A stretch of 64,000 nucleotides of DNA from Enoplolaimus lenunculus (lineage: Eukaryota > Nematoda > Enoplea > Enoplida > Thoracostomopsidae), in assembly GCA_030248215.1 (NCBI GenBank), contig JASANG010003955.1, positions 62,001 through 126,000 on the forward strand, given 5' to 3'. Of this stretch, positions 1-12,009 are shown piece by piece (position 1 is the stretch's first letter; each line of letters begins with the position of its first letter). The position numbers and the translations under genes were made by a program. The notes under the pieces are model-generated. The model had not been told where the DNA came from. It saw nothing but the letters and a program-made list of their open reading frames with translations, and made no database searches.

Positions 1-57
1 TATGAAGACTGTAAAGCTAGCTGTACTGTTGGTGAATTAGTCAACAGTTGAGTATCA

Positions 58-187
58 GGCCCGTAGACAGCTCACTTTGCTAAGGGGACTAAAAAATTTA
101 CAGGAAAGGTTGAAAATTTTCCAATGGGGCGAAAAGGTTTCCAGGAGGGCTTAACCCCCCCTGGCCCCCCACTTGGTAACGGGTCCG
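58..187. mobile_element. Copy of the CCCGTAGCC MITE
   Basis: Starts GGCCCGTAGACAGCTCACTT and ends CTTGGTAACGGGTCC. Opposite orientation to the 5370 copy. The rest of 188-2093 is AT-rich with one more diverged copy (615-775); I see no gene there. Confidence 0.5.
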
Positions 188-2093
188 TTCAGTATTGAGT
201 TTTTAGGTTTAGGTAACCGGCACTATTCGAAAGCGTGCCTTTGAGTGCGGACTGTAAATACTGTACCGTTGTTACAAAAAGACATAAACTTCAAACCAGC
301 TGATTTAATGATCCAGAATGCGTTTCTGTTTATAGTGTGTACAATTATATACTTCTATGGTCTAATGCTAGCTTATAAATCGCGTTATCTGTCAAAATAA
401 TTCTACGAATAAATGGCAATTTTTACTCTTAACGCTGGCTGTATATATTGTTGAAAGCTTAATTGTACATAATTGTTACTTTTGGCTTTTATATCTTGCA
501 CTAATGACCACAACCTTTGTGCCTTTATACACAAAGCTTTTATCCTGATGCAAAAATGTCATATGCTCGCGTGTATTAATTTGCAGCCTCAAATTGTTAC
601 TGCTGGCTTCTTGACCAGCATCCAGAGGGATTAGGAGGGCTCAGTCTCTCTGGAAGAACGTTTTGTCTCCCTTTACGAAATTTTCAACCTTGCTTGCAAG
701 TCATCGAACCCACTTGTATGCCCTCTTTGTGAAAAATGTTTAGCCTGTCCTAGCCAGGTGGGCTGGCTACGGGTATGCTGGCTTCAGAGCTCGAATATCA
801 ATTATAAGTTGCCATTTGTATCCTAACGTGAAATATAGTGATTCGCAGCCAAAGGTTAGCCGTGTAAGCACACACCTTTTCGAAATATTTTGGCCCGTCT
901 AGAAAAGTTTTATCTCAGTGTTGAGGTCTTGTGAAGCTCTGTCATGCACTTCCTCAAATAGTATTGTTTTGCTCCAGCATTTTGAGCTGATTTAAGGCAT
1001 GAAAATCTGTTTTTTTAGTTTTTAATCAAATTACAATTTTCTCGTATCTTAAGTGGCAGGTCCATTTATGAACGTCATAAAGCGGAAATAAAATATTTTG
1101 ATTCATACAAAGCAAACCGACTGTTAACTTAAAGATACTGGACTCTTCTATATTTTAATCTAGGCCCGTATACTCACATGTATATATATATAACAACTAT
1201 CGACGATTAGTAAAAGGTTTTCAAACTCACTAAATACTGCAGTTGTGGAACTCAAAACTGGTACTGCAGTAGAGCTAATGAAATGCGAACAATTTGCTGT
1301 TAACCGTCAGCATTCACTGCTTCGAAAGTTACAAGACCTATCACCAACTGGTGATAAGTGCTGCACACATTTGAGGATATGGGCTGTAGAGTGTTGTAAA
1401 ACTTGGTGCTCAAATACACATCGTTTTGTTTACAAAATTACCACAACTTAATTGTCAAATATGGAAACATTAAGTGGTGGATTCATTTCGGCGTTGGAAT
1501 CTGATATTTTTCAATCAGTTCTTCTGAATTAGCACAGAGGCCGTTTTCTCGAATACTCTTTAGGATGGCGCAATACTTTTGACTATTTCCCGACCATCGG
1601 CACTTTTCGACTTGCAGAATCATCGACGCTCATGGCGCCGCAAGTATATCACCACGTTTAGAATCTTGTCTAATTTTTTTCATACCGGTGAAAGACCACC
1701 TTCAATCACATAAGCACAGGACAATTTTGTTGCAGCTGAAGCGAGCAACAACTCGTTGCACGATAATGTAGGCGAAAAATTGTCGAGTCGATTATGATCT
1801 CGAGTCACGAAGTTTCGATCCACAACTTGTCTCGAGCGTTAAATTGTATTAATGATAGAATAGTATGGCGTTTATTTTGCAACTTTTTGTGAATAAATCG
1901 TTTTTTCGGCAGGTTTTGTCAGCTTGCGTGTCCGTATGTATACAATTCATGTTTCAAAGTGTCAGATGCAGCTAGTTCACGGTTGTGACGTAGGTAGCAG
2001 GAGCGCGAATGTTTTGACAAATTACCGAGTCTAATTTATTAAACTTTGCTTTATTGTTACAGCTATCTTAGGGTTGCGCTATACTTGTGTTGA

Positions 2094-2695
2094 CGTCTAG
2101 CGCCGTCCGTCAGCCGTCCAGCGCTGTCCGTCAGCCGTCTAGCGCTGTCCGTCAGCCGTCTAGGGCTGTCCGTCAGCCGTCTAGCGCTGTCCGTCAGCCG
2201 TCCAGCGCTGTCCGTCAGCCGTCCAGCGCTGTCCGTCAGCCGTCCAGCGCTGTCCGTCAGCCGTCCAGCGCTGTCCGTCACCCGTCCAGCGCTGTCCGTC
2301 ACCCGTCCAGCGCTGTCCGTCACCCGTCCAGCGCTGTCCGTCACCCGTCCAGCGCTGTCCGTCACCCGTCCAGCGCTGTCCGTCACCCGTCCAGCGCTGT
2401 CCGTCATCCGTCCAGCGCTGTCCGTCACCCGTCCAGCGCTGTCCGTCACCCGTCCAGCGCTGTCCGTCACCCGTCCAGCGCTGTCCGTCACCCGTCCAGC
2501 GCTGTCCGTCACCCGTCCAGCGCTGTCCGTTTCCCGTCCAGCTCTGTCCCCGTCCAGCGCTGTCCGTCACCCGTCCAGCGCTGTCCGTCACCCGTCCAGC
2601 GCTGTCCGTCACCCGTCCAGCGCTGTCCGTTTCCCGTCCAGCTCTATCCGTTACCCGTCCAGCGCCGTCCGTCGCCCGTTCGTCACCGTCCGTCA
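2094..2695. repeat. 21-bp minisatellite, about 28 units
   Basis: Tandem units of the form CCGTCCAGCGCTGTCCGTCAC with a central palindrome AGCGCT. Units at the left end carry CAGCC, middle units CACCC, and right-end units are more varied. Because 21 is a multiple of three, long frames are open on both strands; I treat them as artefacts of the period. Confidence 0.95.
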
Positions 2696-3011
2696 CTATA
2701 CGGTATCATGCGTGTGTAATTTGCGTACGACAACTCACGGTGACGGATGACACCGTACGAAGAGTATAGCGCCGCCCTAAACCTGGACCATACAGTCTGT
2801 TGCACCATTTCAAAAGGCAAGAATTATTATTTCCCCATCGTGTTTTTTTGTTATTTACAATCCATGTTTGTACATTATCAAAAATTAAAATACAATATAT
2901 TACAAATTGTTTTCATGTTTGAAAAGTTTGGGTTGTGTCACTGTTTTATCATTTAGGAACCTGTACCAATGAGTCTTGAACTTTTAAATAAACGCTACCA
3001 ACTTATAATTT

Positions 3012-3173
3012 CGGGTACGCAACCAAACGGTGAACAGGGGAGGCTCAGGCCCCCTGGAAAATTTTGGCACTCCGAGAAAAGCTTCAACCTTGCGTGTAAC
3101 TCATTGAAAACCCTTGTATGCTCCTCGTGAAATATTATAGCCCCCTAGCAAGGTGAGTTGACTGTGGGCCTGT
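3012..3173. mobile_element. Copy of the CCCGTAGCC MITE
   Basis: Starts CGGGTACGCAACCAAACGG and ends near GTGAGTTGACTGTGGGCC; shares CAACCTTGCGTGTAACTCAT. Confidence 0.5.
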
Positions 3174-4250
3174 CCTGACGTAACTACGTTGGGATGTCAA
3201 CTGGCTTGGCTTCAGATTTCTATTTATTTAGGTGCATGCTCTATAAATTAATATCAGACTATGGTGCAAACCTACACTTAAACAGTTGCCATTTATATGT
3301 TTCGCAGGTTTATTAATAATTAGTACCGTTTCTAAAGTTTAGTTTGACTCTGATTATCATAAACTCATAATTGTAATGCATAACAAATATGATTCCGGGA
3401 AATTTGCATAATTGAGTTAATAATAAGTGTTATTCTTAAAATAGTTATTAGACCAAGTTTATTCAGTCGTTATGACAAGAGTATATATATTAAAAATGGA
3501 ATGCCCCACATACGTATTTTAGACAAGTTTCCAGCATACCTACTTTGTGCACTCTATAATAGTTTGCATATAGATTTTTATGCATTTGTAACACTTTCGC
3601 GTATTGCACAAAAATGGATGACTAGGATTTCGCTATAGTTGAAAGCATTTATATAACATCGCCGAAATTGTTGGTGTAGTTGGCTTCCACCGGGGTATCC
3701 CCTGTACCACCGATTCGTGGTTTCCTTCAACAGGATATAAACCCAAACTTTCACAATAAATATTCAGTACTAAAATTGCGTTCGGCTTTTTGCTCGCTTC
3801 GCTCACCACATTTTTTCGCTATTATCTCGCGGTTTCTGTCGTAAATGACCAATTCTGAAAACTGAGAAATTTCACATATGATTTCACAAAATTTTATCAA
3901 TATCCTTCCAGATTCCATCTCGAAATGAAGATCAAATATAGCTGCAAAACTGAGGTCACGTCGGAATGGCCCTTGTATAAGAATCTAACAAAATTTATTT
4001 TCCATCGCATTTTTTCGTTAGGTCTTTGTCAAATTGAGGCGCCTGATTAAGATTTTGCCAACCTTAAGGGCTACACTCGAGAAACATTAGCTGGAAGTTT
4101 GCGATCATGATTTTTTGAACGGTAAAGCGAAATCTGCCTAACTCAGTCGGATATCGTTTACGCTCGAGATAAATTTCGAAATCTCTGATTCGTCAGCCAT
4201 ATTTTAAGTAACCTGTATAGGTTTTGTTACTTCAAACCCATAAATTTTCA

Positions 4251-4417
4251 GGCCCATATATAGAACAGGACCGGAACAGTAGTATAAGAATATTCCTAAG
4301 CCTAAGCCTAACCTAAGCCTAAGCCTAAGCCTGAACAAAAAATTAGTCTAAAGCTTGAACTGACTCTATTATAGACCAACCGGAAAAAGATCCAGCACTG
4401 TTCTATATACATGAGCC
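4251..4417. mobile_element. TTAGGC-array MITE
   Basis: Inverted ends GGCCCATATATAGAACAG and CTGTTCTATATACATGAGCC bracket a CCTAAG hexamer array (4294-4333). CCTAAG is a rotation of the reverse complement of TTAGGC. No coding capacity. Confidence 0.7.
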
Positions 4418-5369
4418 AATTTTGAAATATTTATATTTCAGCATAAATTTCAACGCTACGCAATTTTGTTTAGCATCTTTCAGTATTCTATAGATTTGCA
4501 GGTTTCTGGTTCCAGCAGTTTTATTTTTCATTTCTTGAAAATATGTAGGCAGCCTAAATCTTGTCGCAAGACGGAAAGATTTAGACAATAATAAGTCGAA
4601 TTGTTTTCCTGCGGGAACATTGGGACCAGGTTGTGTCGAAATATTCCGCAGGAAAACGATTGGACAAGTCCAATTCTTCCCCAGGGGGGTAGATTTAGAC
4701 TTGTTTTTTGGTCCAATTCTTTCCCTGTGGAAGATTTGAATAATGAGGTAAAAATTTGGACTGTGATACTTGCTATATTTACTATGCGTTGACTTTCTGA
4801 CACACATTGACCTTTACGTATACAATACAATAGACATAGGTATTTTAAAGGCATTATTGAACTTCGGACAAGTTTTGTCTAAACTCAAAAGATGGTTCGA
4901 GTTCAAAGATTACTACTTTATATAGAACTAGGTCACAATAACAAAGCTTACAAGCAAAAAACACGGGTATTTGTTTACAAAATACGGCGAAAGTGTAGCT
5001 TTTCAAATGCTATCGAACGACCTATAGTATACTAAAAAAGATAAAAGTCTAAATAGGAAAAGGAAATGGAATTAGTCTGTTCAGACTACAAAGGTTAATA
5101 TTTTAAACCATTCTTTTACTATCAGTATACAACGGGGAGTATCTGCTAACTTTTACACCACAGAAAATTCCCACCGCATACATTATGACCAGATTTAATA
5201 CAATAGGCTTAAGGTTAGGCTCAAGCTTACGTTCGTAGATTAAGCCTCAGTCTAAGCTTAGGTTTAGGAAAATAATAAGAAAACATTTAGTATAAAGGAA
5301 CTTTAATGTTATATAACATTAACATAAGCGTAGAAGAAAGTATCGAAGTGTATAGCCATAGGAGAGATA

Positions 5370-5539
5370 CGGGCGCGTAGCCAAGGAGGTGGGCAGGGGG
5401 TGCTCAGCCACCCCCCCCGGAAAATTTGGCCGACCCTAGAAATTTTTCAACCTTGCTTGTAACTCATTGAAAACCCGTGAATGCTCCTCCTGAAAAAATT
5501 TTACCCCTCCCCCCTAACAAGGTGAGCTGGCTACGGGTC
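5370..5539. mobile_element. MITE with CGGGCCCGTAGCCAG ends
   Basis: Ends CGGGCGCGTAGCCA and GCTGGCTACGGGTC are inverted repeats around 170 bp that include CAACCTTGCTTGTAACTCAT. Related copies lie at about 58-187, 615-775, 3012-3173, 13097-13197 and 13268-13425. Confidence 0.6.
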
Positions 5540-5692
5540 TAGAGAAATAGGGGATATATACACGACGAAATTTTTGGATAGAAGATAAAATGTTCATTTA
5601 AAGGTTTTTGCTGCTTTATTCTAGAGCTCAAAAGTTTTTTCCGCAGCAACTGTCGGTACGAAAAAGTTTTCAAACGAGGTTATACTGGTCTT

Positions 5693-5920
5693 GACCAATT
5701 TATAGAACAGGGCCGTAAACCTGTAGCATAAGCGAATTCCTAAGCCTAAGCTTAAAGCGTAAGAATGAGCTTATATTTAAGCTTAAGCCTAAGCGTAAGG
5801 TTGGGCTTATACCTAAAGCCTAAGACTAAGTTTAAGCAACAAATTAGTGTAAATCTTAAGCTTTTTACTCTAATGTAATCCCGCAGAAAAACGTTTCGTC
5901 CCTGATGTTTTCATTGGTCC
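5693..5920. mobile_element. TTAGGC-array MITE
   Basis: Same family: begins GACCAATTTATAGAACAGGG, contains CCTAAG units with drifted copies, and ends CCCTGATGTTTTCATTGGTCC minus one base of symmetry. Confidence 0.6.
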
Positions 5921-6042
5921 CCATCTCAAAAAAATTTCAGGCTTCATTTCTGTCAGTAATTTGACAGAAGTAGGCAATGTTTCATTTTACCCTATCTCAC
6001 ATGAATATTATCAATTTCATATAAGATGTAATTTCAAGGTAA

Positions 6043-6112
6043 GATTAGATCCTTAGTCTCACGGGTGGGAGTCGTTTACCATGACCACTGAGCTATAGGA
6101 GCTTGACGTTCT
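6043..6112 (-). pseudogene. tRNA-like relic
   Basis: The minus strand reads CTCCTATAGCTCAGTGGTCA with a good A box, then CGACTCCCACCCGTGAGAC and a B-box position changed to AAGGATCTAATC. The 3' half does not pair, so this is a relic of a tRNA or SINE head. Confidence 0.4.
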
Positions 6113-6287
6113 ACCCCGAGTAGGCTCTCACGTCTTGAGGAGATTTTGGACTGCGCATATATGTTATAAATGTTAAACACTGCTCACAGTGTGTGCATTG
6201 CTCGTACATTATTGTATTTAGTTGCTCATAGTATACTCTATGAGTGAAAGGGTTAATGCTGTGTAAAGTTTAACAAATGTATATATA

Positions 6288-6731
6288 CTGTAGTGACTCG
6301 AATAAGAAGGGGGGACTGATATTTATTTGGCCTTTCCAGAGGGTACCCCCCTTGTTATTCGGTTACGGACTGTTATTTATTTTTAACCCAAGCTCCCACG
6401 CCCTTAGTTACTCATATATTTCCGGTACTGCAGTTATCCGTTGAATTAAACGTTTATTTGTCTTGTGTCAATAGCTTGAGCGATAATACAAGGTTACACT
6501 TAGGAATGTACTTTCAAAATTTAAGAACGCTTTAAAGTTTCGAACTTAAAATTATTTGGTCCTGGAGTCATTTATGCGCTGCAAATACGGATAATTGACA
6601 TTTATGGACTCAAATTAGGTTTTAGAGACTCTATCCGCTTACGGACTCTTATTAGGGATACGGACTCCTATTGATTCGGACTTAAAATGGGGACCCCCTC
6701 TTATTACCCCCTCTTATTCGGGTCAATACAG
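6288..6731. mobile_element. MITE with CTGTAGTGACCCGAATAAGA ends
   Basis: The left end CTGTAGTGACTCGAATAAGA and the right end, read on the other strand, CTGTATTGACCCGAATAAGA form terminal inverted repeats around 444 bp. The interior holds repeated GGACTC/CGGACT text. The pogo/Tc1 group is possible but not shown. Confidence 0.6.
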
Positions 6732-9467
6732 CAGTCTATTTCGGAGCTAAACTGCTGTAAGCGAAAATTTTTTTAAATGTCTCAGACAAAAGACGCTAAT
6801 TGTAAACATTTTTACAATAGATATGTTTGAGCACGAATGCTTTTAGGGTAACTTGTTTTATTGAACGCAATATATTAGAGTTTTAAACAATTTTTATGTG
6901 AATAACATATATTCAGAAGGATTCCCTCGTGGTAGGCTAAAATTAATGATCATAGCGTTAGGTTTCTGCAGCAGTATACTAATTTCTTGAAGGAATAATA
7001 GTTGTACAAATATAATTCTTACGGTAATTTGCGGTCATTTGCGTAATATTTTCAGTAGTAAAATATATTCAAAAATCGCATATATTTACTTTTTGTCTTT
7101 TATGCAAACCTGCTGTCAATTCCAAACGCCAATAGCAGATGAGTAAGTAGTACTTAATCTCAGTGAAACATTAATAATATAAATATCATTCTGATATATT
7201 TCTTACAAGACTGCCGCTTTCTTTGTAAAAGCGTTTCAGATTTTGGAATAAGTTAGTGTTAAAATCCATATCTCAATACAAAATTTTAGCTATTACGAAA
7301 CATGCCGGTTGTAGGTTAACGCGACCTTCTATCAGAAAATTATTTATGATAAAATGGTAAGGTCCCTACGTTACAAATTTTTACTTTTATGCCATGAAAA
7401 CTTGCGGTTTGACTTCTCGTTCGCTTGCTTCGCTCAAGAGGATTCTTTCACTATATGTACATTTCGATTCCACGACGCGGAAAATTTTTAAAAATTCTGA
7501 TTTTTCTTACCATCAATTTTCAGTTTCGTTCCGTGACAATTGCGTTTGGCTTCGTGCTCGCTCCAATCTCGAGGTCTTTTCATAATATATAGTACGTTCG
7601 TTCCCGGTGAGAAATTTTTGGTCGCGCCACTGTTGCAAAAACCAGCTTCCGAGTGAAGAACACTAGAAGCCAGACGCAGTTTTGTTGTAAAAGCGGTCAT
7701 TAAGTGTCACAGAAAATAAGTTTCATGATCAAAATTGAGTAAAATTCCGACTCTTAAAAGTGCAGGAGACGATCCACTTATTTTAAAAAGGGTGGGACGG
7801 CACCCCAGTCCCCCTATTCTTGCACCTATATGTACCTACAATCTTATTTAAGTTGGGACAAAATTGATGCAACTATTGCAATATAAAATTACGGGAAGTA
7901 AGCCGGGCATTTATTCAGATGAACTATGTTGTACCTAATTACGGCCCGTGGGAAATTAAACACTGATTAACAAAAAAACATTTTTGCTCACATATGGTTC
8001 AAATTAATGCGAGACAAACACTTTAGTGACAATGCTGAAAGAAAACCAAATGTAATCGATCTCGTGCCAATTACCATATATAATATAATATATATATAAT
8101 ATATATATATACTATAGTTGGGCACCACATATGTAGCCAGATATCCGGATATCCGCCGGATATTTGGACTGTTTCACCACTAAGTTGCTGGGGCTGCCAA
8201 AATGAAATTCGGTATTCAAACCTCAATCAGAATATTGAACCAAATTTTGGTCAAATTTTGTGGGTTGTTGGTTTTTGCGTGTATATATTGTTTGTAAATT
8301 TTAGTGCTGTTTGTCTTTAATCTTTTTTCCCAATCATAGTTACTGCTAGAAAAGTTTTTATAATTCAGTATGATATTAAAAACATTTGTTTTCTACAACT
8401 TGTTGGATATATACACTGTCATCAGGTCGGTCCTGCCTTGGGCTTGTATGTAGTATGTGTAAGTGGTTAAGCGGTCAAATATTGTTTCTTCCGACTACTG
8501 TATTTTTTAGGCATAATAGTTTTTACCGATGTAGAACCTTGCTTCGCCAGTATTTTTTTCGGAATGGGATAAAGTGTACGAACGAGTACAGTAAGCGAGA
8601 ACTTTTTTGGACCATTCAAACAGTTATTTTCTGGTTTTCTAAAAATTTCAATATCGAACATATCTCAAAACCGGCTTGCATGCGCTCCTATATAATTAAA
8701 GTTTCTGCGACATGTCGAAAATTTACACTACCCATGCATATACGCGTAATAATGGTCAAACACAGCGAATTATGTCCTTTTTTATGCTTTTTCTAGTATA
8801 TATATGCCCTTCGGAGGACCACTTGAAATCTAAACTAGTGAGATACTGTGCTATGTTTGGCTTCTGGTTCGCTTAGTTTGTTCACGAGACAAACGTCGCG
8901 ATTCTACCTTTGATTGTTTGGCACCAGACCCGAATATCATGATGCATTGTATTTTACCGCTGTTGTGACTATTTGCGTTGCATTTGCATACGGTATTATA
9001 CTTATGTCACAAAACGGACGGATATGTATATAAGAGAATTAGATTGGATTTATTTCTTCCAGGAGTTATGATAAAACTGGGACTTTTGCAAGCTTTGAAA
9101 TAAGTTGCTAAATTTTGGACACGTCACAATTCAACTCAGTGTGAGTTAATGTTTACTGATATCAACTCAGAATTACCTAACTCGCTAGCTGAATTGATTA
9201 ATCAACTCATTGGAATTTACAGTGTAGTTTTCTCACTCGTTAATACACAAGCTAGCAAAACTGTTAGGATTGCGCAATATCTAATATGGTGCTGCGGGCT
9301 GGCACGCGGCGGCTGTTAGCGGCTTACGGCGAGCATAGCGAAACCCTGATTTGACGTTATCTGCTCCAGAAATAAAATCCTGACTACATGCCAAAATTGG
9401 CACCGTTAATAGGCTCTGTGTATCATAGTCAAATAATTTTAGGTTATCATTTAGCTCGTATTATTTC
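6732..9467. other. No gene seen
   Basis: AT-rich sequence. There are short frames (for example 8386-8796) without family resemblance, a TA run (8080-8110), a piece of GGATATCCG-rich repeat (8135-8165) and a CAACTCA-rich MITE-like piece ending TTACAGTGTAG (9130-9226). Confidence 0.6.
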
Positions 9468-10597
9468 ATGGCCTAATTTTAGGTTACGTCTGTAGGGATA
9501 CCACTGGATCCGTGACTCCGCTGAGTTGAAATTTTCTGGGGAAACCCGAGAGACACGAAATTTGAGCGTGTCGGGTTGGAAAACCACTGGTGGAAATGTT
9601 TTTGGAGCCGTAGCGGGGTATTCACCTGGGGGATCCAAGTGTGTGACCCCTGGGTGTAGTACTCCGTAGGCGTGAGATGTAGTGGTTTCAAATTGAAGAT
9701 CTAGGGGTCTGAAGGGAGAGCGCAGGTGAGTAAAACTAGCGGAAAAAGTTGATTTGAACTTGATTTGAGTGTTTTGAGCCCGGGGCGGTCTTTCCTGTCT
9801 TTTGCCGGCTTGTGTAGTCTCTTACAAGTTGGATAGAAACTGGGATTTTTGAAATTTTGAATTTTCGGGGTAAAGTATGGAGTGTATGTTGTTTATATTT
9901 TTGAAACTTACCTGTAGGATGTTATATGTTATTGAGTTCACGTTAATATTGTTTTGGTGAACTCATCGGCGGTTACGCTTTGTTGTTTGAACTTACTTAG
10001 AACTTGTTTTGCAGATTTAGGCGGTTTTGAGTTTAAATTTGGCGGTTAGATTTGTGTCGTAGTCATTTTAGTTTTCTGACGGTTAGAATAAGTTGTTATA
10101 GTTTTCTTAATGTGGATGTACGAGGAATTCTCTAAAATTTTGGGATGAATTGGTTAGAATTTGGTGGAATTGTGATTGAGTGTAATTTTGAGTTACGTTG
10201 AATAAAGATTTTTAGCTAGCATCAGTTTCCTTTTTTTCTTGTTCAAGTTTCTTGGCTTTTTAAGATGGCGATGGATTTTGATATATGTTTTCGGCGATAA
10301 CTTATGCTTACGTGTTTTTATATTTCTGGTGGTTAGAAATTCTAGTTGGAGAACCATATATTCCGTGGTGTAATATAGTATTAGTGGAATTGAGTCTTTG
10401 CGGCTAATTTGGCGTTATGTTAGATTTGGAGTTTGTGGTTTATGCTTTCTTTTGGTGAAAATTTGCGCTCGTACCGGGGTGGCCGGTACAAGCGCCGTAC
10501 GGGCTATTCCGGTACGGGTGGCTGTATGCAGTTTTCTAATTTAAATTTTTCGATGTGTACATCTAGGCGGAAGATTATTTGCAGACGCGATTTCGAG

Positions 10598-10650
10598 TTG
10601 GGTTAGACTCCGGTTGAGTCTAGCTCGACTCAACCGTGGTTTTAACCCAA
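10598..10650 (+). other. Nested inverted repeats before the PAM2 frame
   Basis: TTGGGTTA (10598-10605) pairs with TAACCCAA (10643-10650), and inside it CGGTTGAGTC (10611-10620) pairs with GACTCAACCG (10627-10636). An alternative stem, TAGACTC/GAGTCTA (10604-10610 with 10616-10622), competes with the inner one. Confidence 0.8.
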
Positions 10651-10725
10651 TTGCATTCAGGTTCATTACGAAATAAAATATACAATTACGCATTTAACCG
10701 TGTGTACTATTTCGGCTAATGAAAT

Positions 10726-11106
10726 TTGTTCACTACCAACGTCGAAACTGTTCAAACTTTTATTTCAAGCGATAAAACCAACAAACTTGGCTCAAACATG
10801 GACCAAAATGCTCGGGATAGCCCGCCGCGAACTCCTCCACCGACGAAGTCGGCGTCGTCAACGTCGGAAACGATTCCAGTGTCACCTAGAACGTCGGCCC
10901 GGTTGAATCCGCTCGCGGAAGAGTTTCGTCCGGCGACACCAGAAGGGGGCCGGTGGGCGGCAAGTCCACCGGCTCGGGAAGAAGTAGCAGCATGGGAAAC
11001 CACGCTACGGCAAGAAGCGGAAAAGGTAATGAGCCATGTTTTGGTCAAGTCTGTAGGTAGAAACCTAGGAACATTAGGTATGGCTCAATGTTTAAACATG
11101 ACATAG
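10726..11106 (+). CDS. Open frame with PAM2-like motif inside the 2.5-kb element
   Basis: A 126-codon frame; an inner Met (10798) begins MDQNARDSPPRTPPPTKS. Residues 57-69, SARLNPLAEEFRP, fit the PAM2 consensus SxLNxxAxxFxP that binds the MLLE domain of poly(A)-binding protein. The GC-rich segment (10798-11025) ends EEVAAWETTLRQEAEK, where AAAAG|gtaatg could be a donor; beyond it the text turns AT-rich and non-coding in look. It may be a first exon or a Gag-like N-terminus. The function is not known. Confidence 0.42.
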   Translation: MFTTNVETVQTFISSDKTNKLGSNMDQNARDSPPRTPPPTKSASSTSETIPVSPRTSARLNPLAEEFRPATPEGGRWAASPPAREEVAAWETTLRQEAEKVMSHVLVKSVGRNLGTLGMAQCLNMT

Positions 11107-12009
11107 ATATATTGAATAATGCATAATGTAATACTGGGTTATAACTTCATAATAAACCAAAGGTGTCCGATTTGATAAGGGATGTTAGCCCCTATGATTT
11201 TTGGGTTGTTTGGAAATTCTGTTTCAGTACTGACTCTGAGATTATTGTTTTTACCGAATTGGCGCGCCACTGTTTTTGTTGGATTCCCGCAGGACGGGAA
11301 TATTTTTTGTTATTTCGGACTCAGACTTGCGCGGGTCGCTACCGAGCAAGCCCGGGTCGGAATTTGTTATCGTATCCGGACCGGAGGTGGATGTTTTTCT
11401 TTTTCCTTTTTCCTTTTTCTTTTTCCCGGGTGATTTTTTGAGCGCTGAGTATTGAATGATTATTGCGTATAGTAAAAATTTCTACAGCCTTAGAAATAGG
11501 CGGTGCGGGTTCCCATTTTTCTTTTTCCTTTTTGACCAACTCCTTTTTACCAAGAATTTATTTTTTCCCGCACTCCGAACTTTTTTCTGCCCACTGGATG
11601 GTCAATGCAATTTTGCCACGGTGGTAAGAAATTTTACCTGGGGGCAGGAATGCGCGAGGATAAGAGTCTCCTAGCCCCAAAGCTTTTTCGGGATAATTTG
11701 TGTTTCAACGGCGTTCGCCGGCTTGCAGCCGGCGAGGAACTTTTACCAAACAGAATTATATGCGACATTTTTCTCAACGATCCGGTAGCGATGAATATTT
11801 GCGTTCTGATGGTATATACATTGCGAGCCCGAGATGGGAAACCCATCCCGGACGTGATCGGGCGGAGTAGCATAACTAGACACAGTAGCCAACCTCGATC
11901 AAACCATAAGGAGTACCCGCCAAGGATGGGTGGCAAGGACTTTCGATCCAGGGTAACCTACCTTATAACGTCGTATTAATGTTATGTTATGGCCTAATTT
12001 TTGGTTACG

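Larger units (their letters stand above)
9468..12009. mobile_element. Putative 2.5-kb inserted element between 21-bp direct repeats
   Basis: ATGGCCTAATTTT(A/T)GGTTACG occurs at 9468-9488 and 11989-12009 (20 of 21 bases). The sequence between is unlike its surroundings: T/G-rich to 10.6 kb, a GC-rich coding tract at 10.8-11.05 kb, CT-rich runs and several GC hairpins after 11.28 kb. It has no long terminal repeats that I can see and no transposase or RT. A retroelement-derived fragment is my best guess; family unknown. Confidence 0.4.

Noticed and set aside
2063-2719. Long open frames on both strands over the 21-bp repeat
   Set aside because: The 21-bp period keeps any stop-free frame open. 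Products are pure repeats without a plausible start or context.
8386-8796. 136-codon frame as a gene
   Set aside because: No recognisable family, AT-driven composition, no splice context; likely chance.
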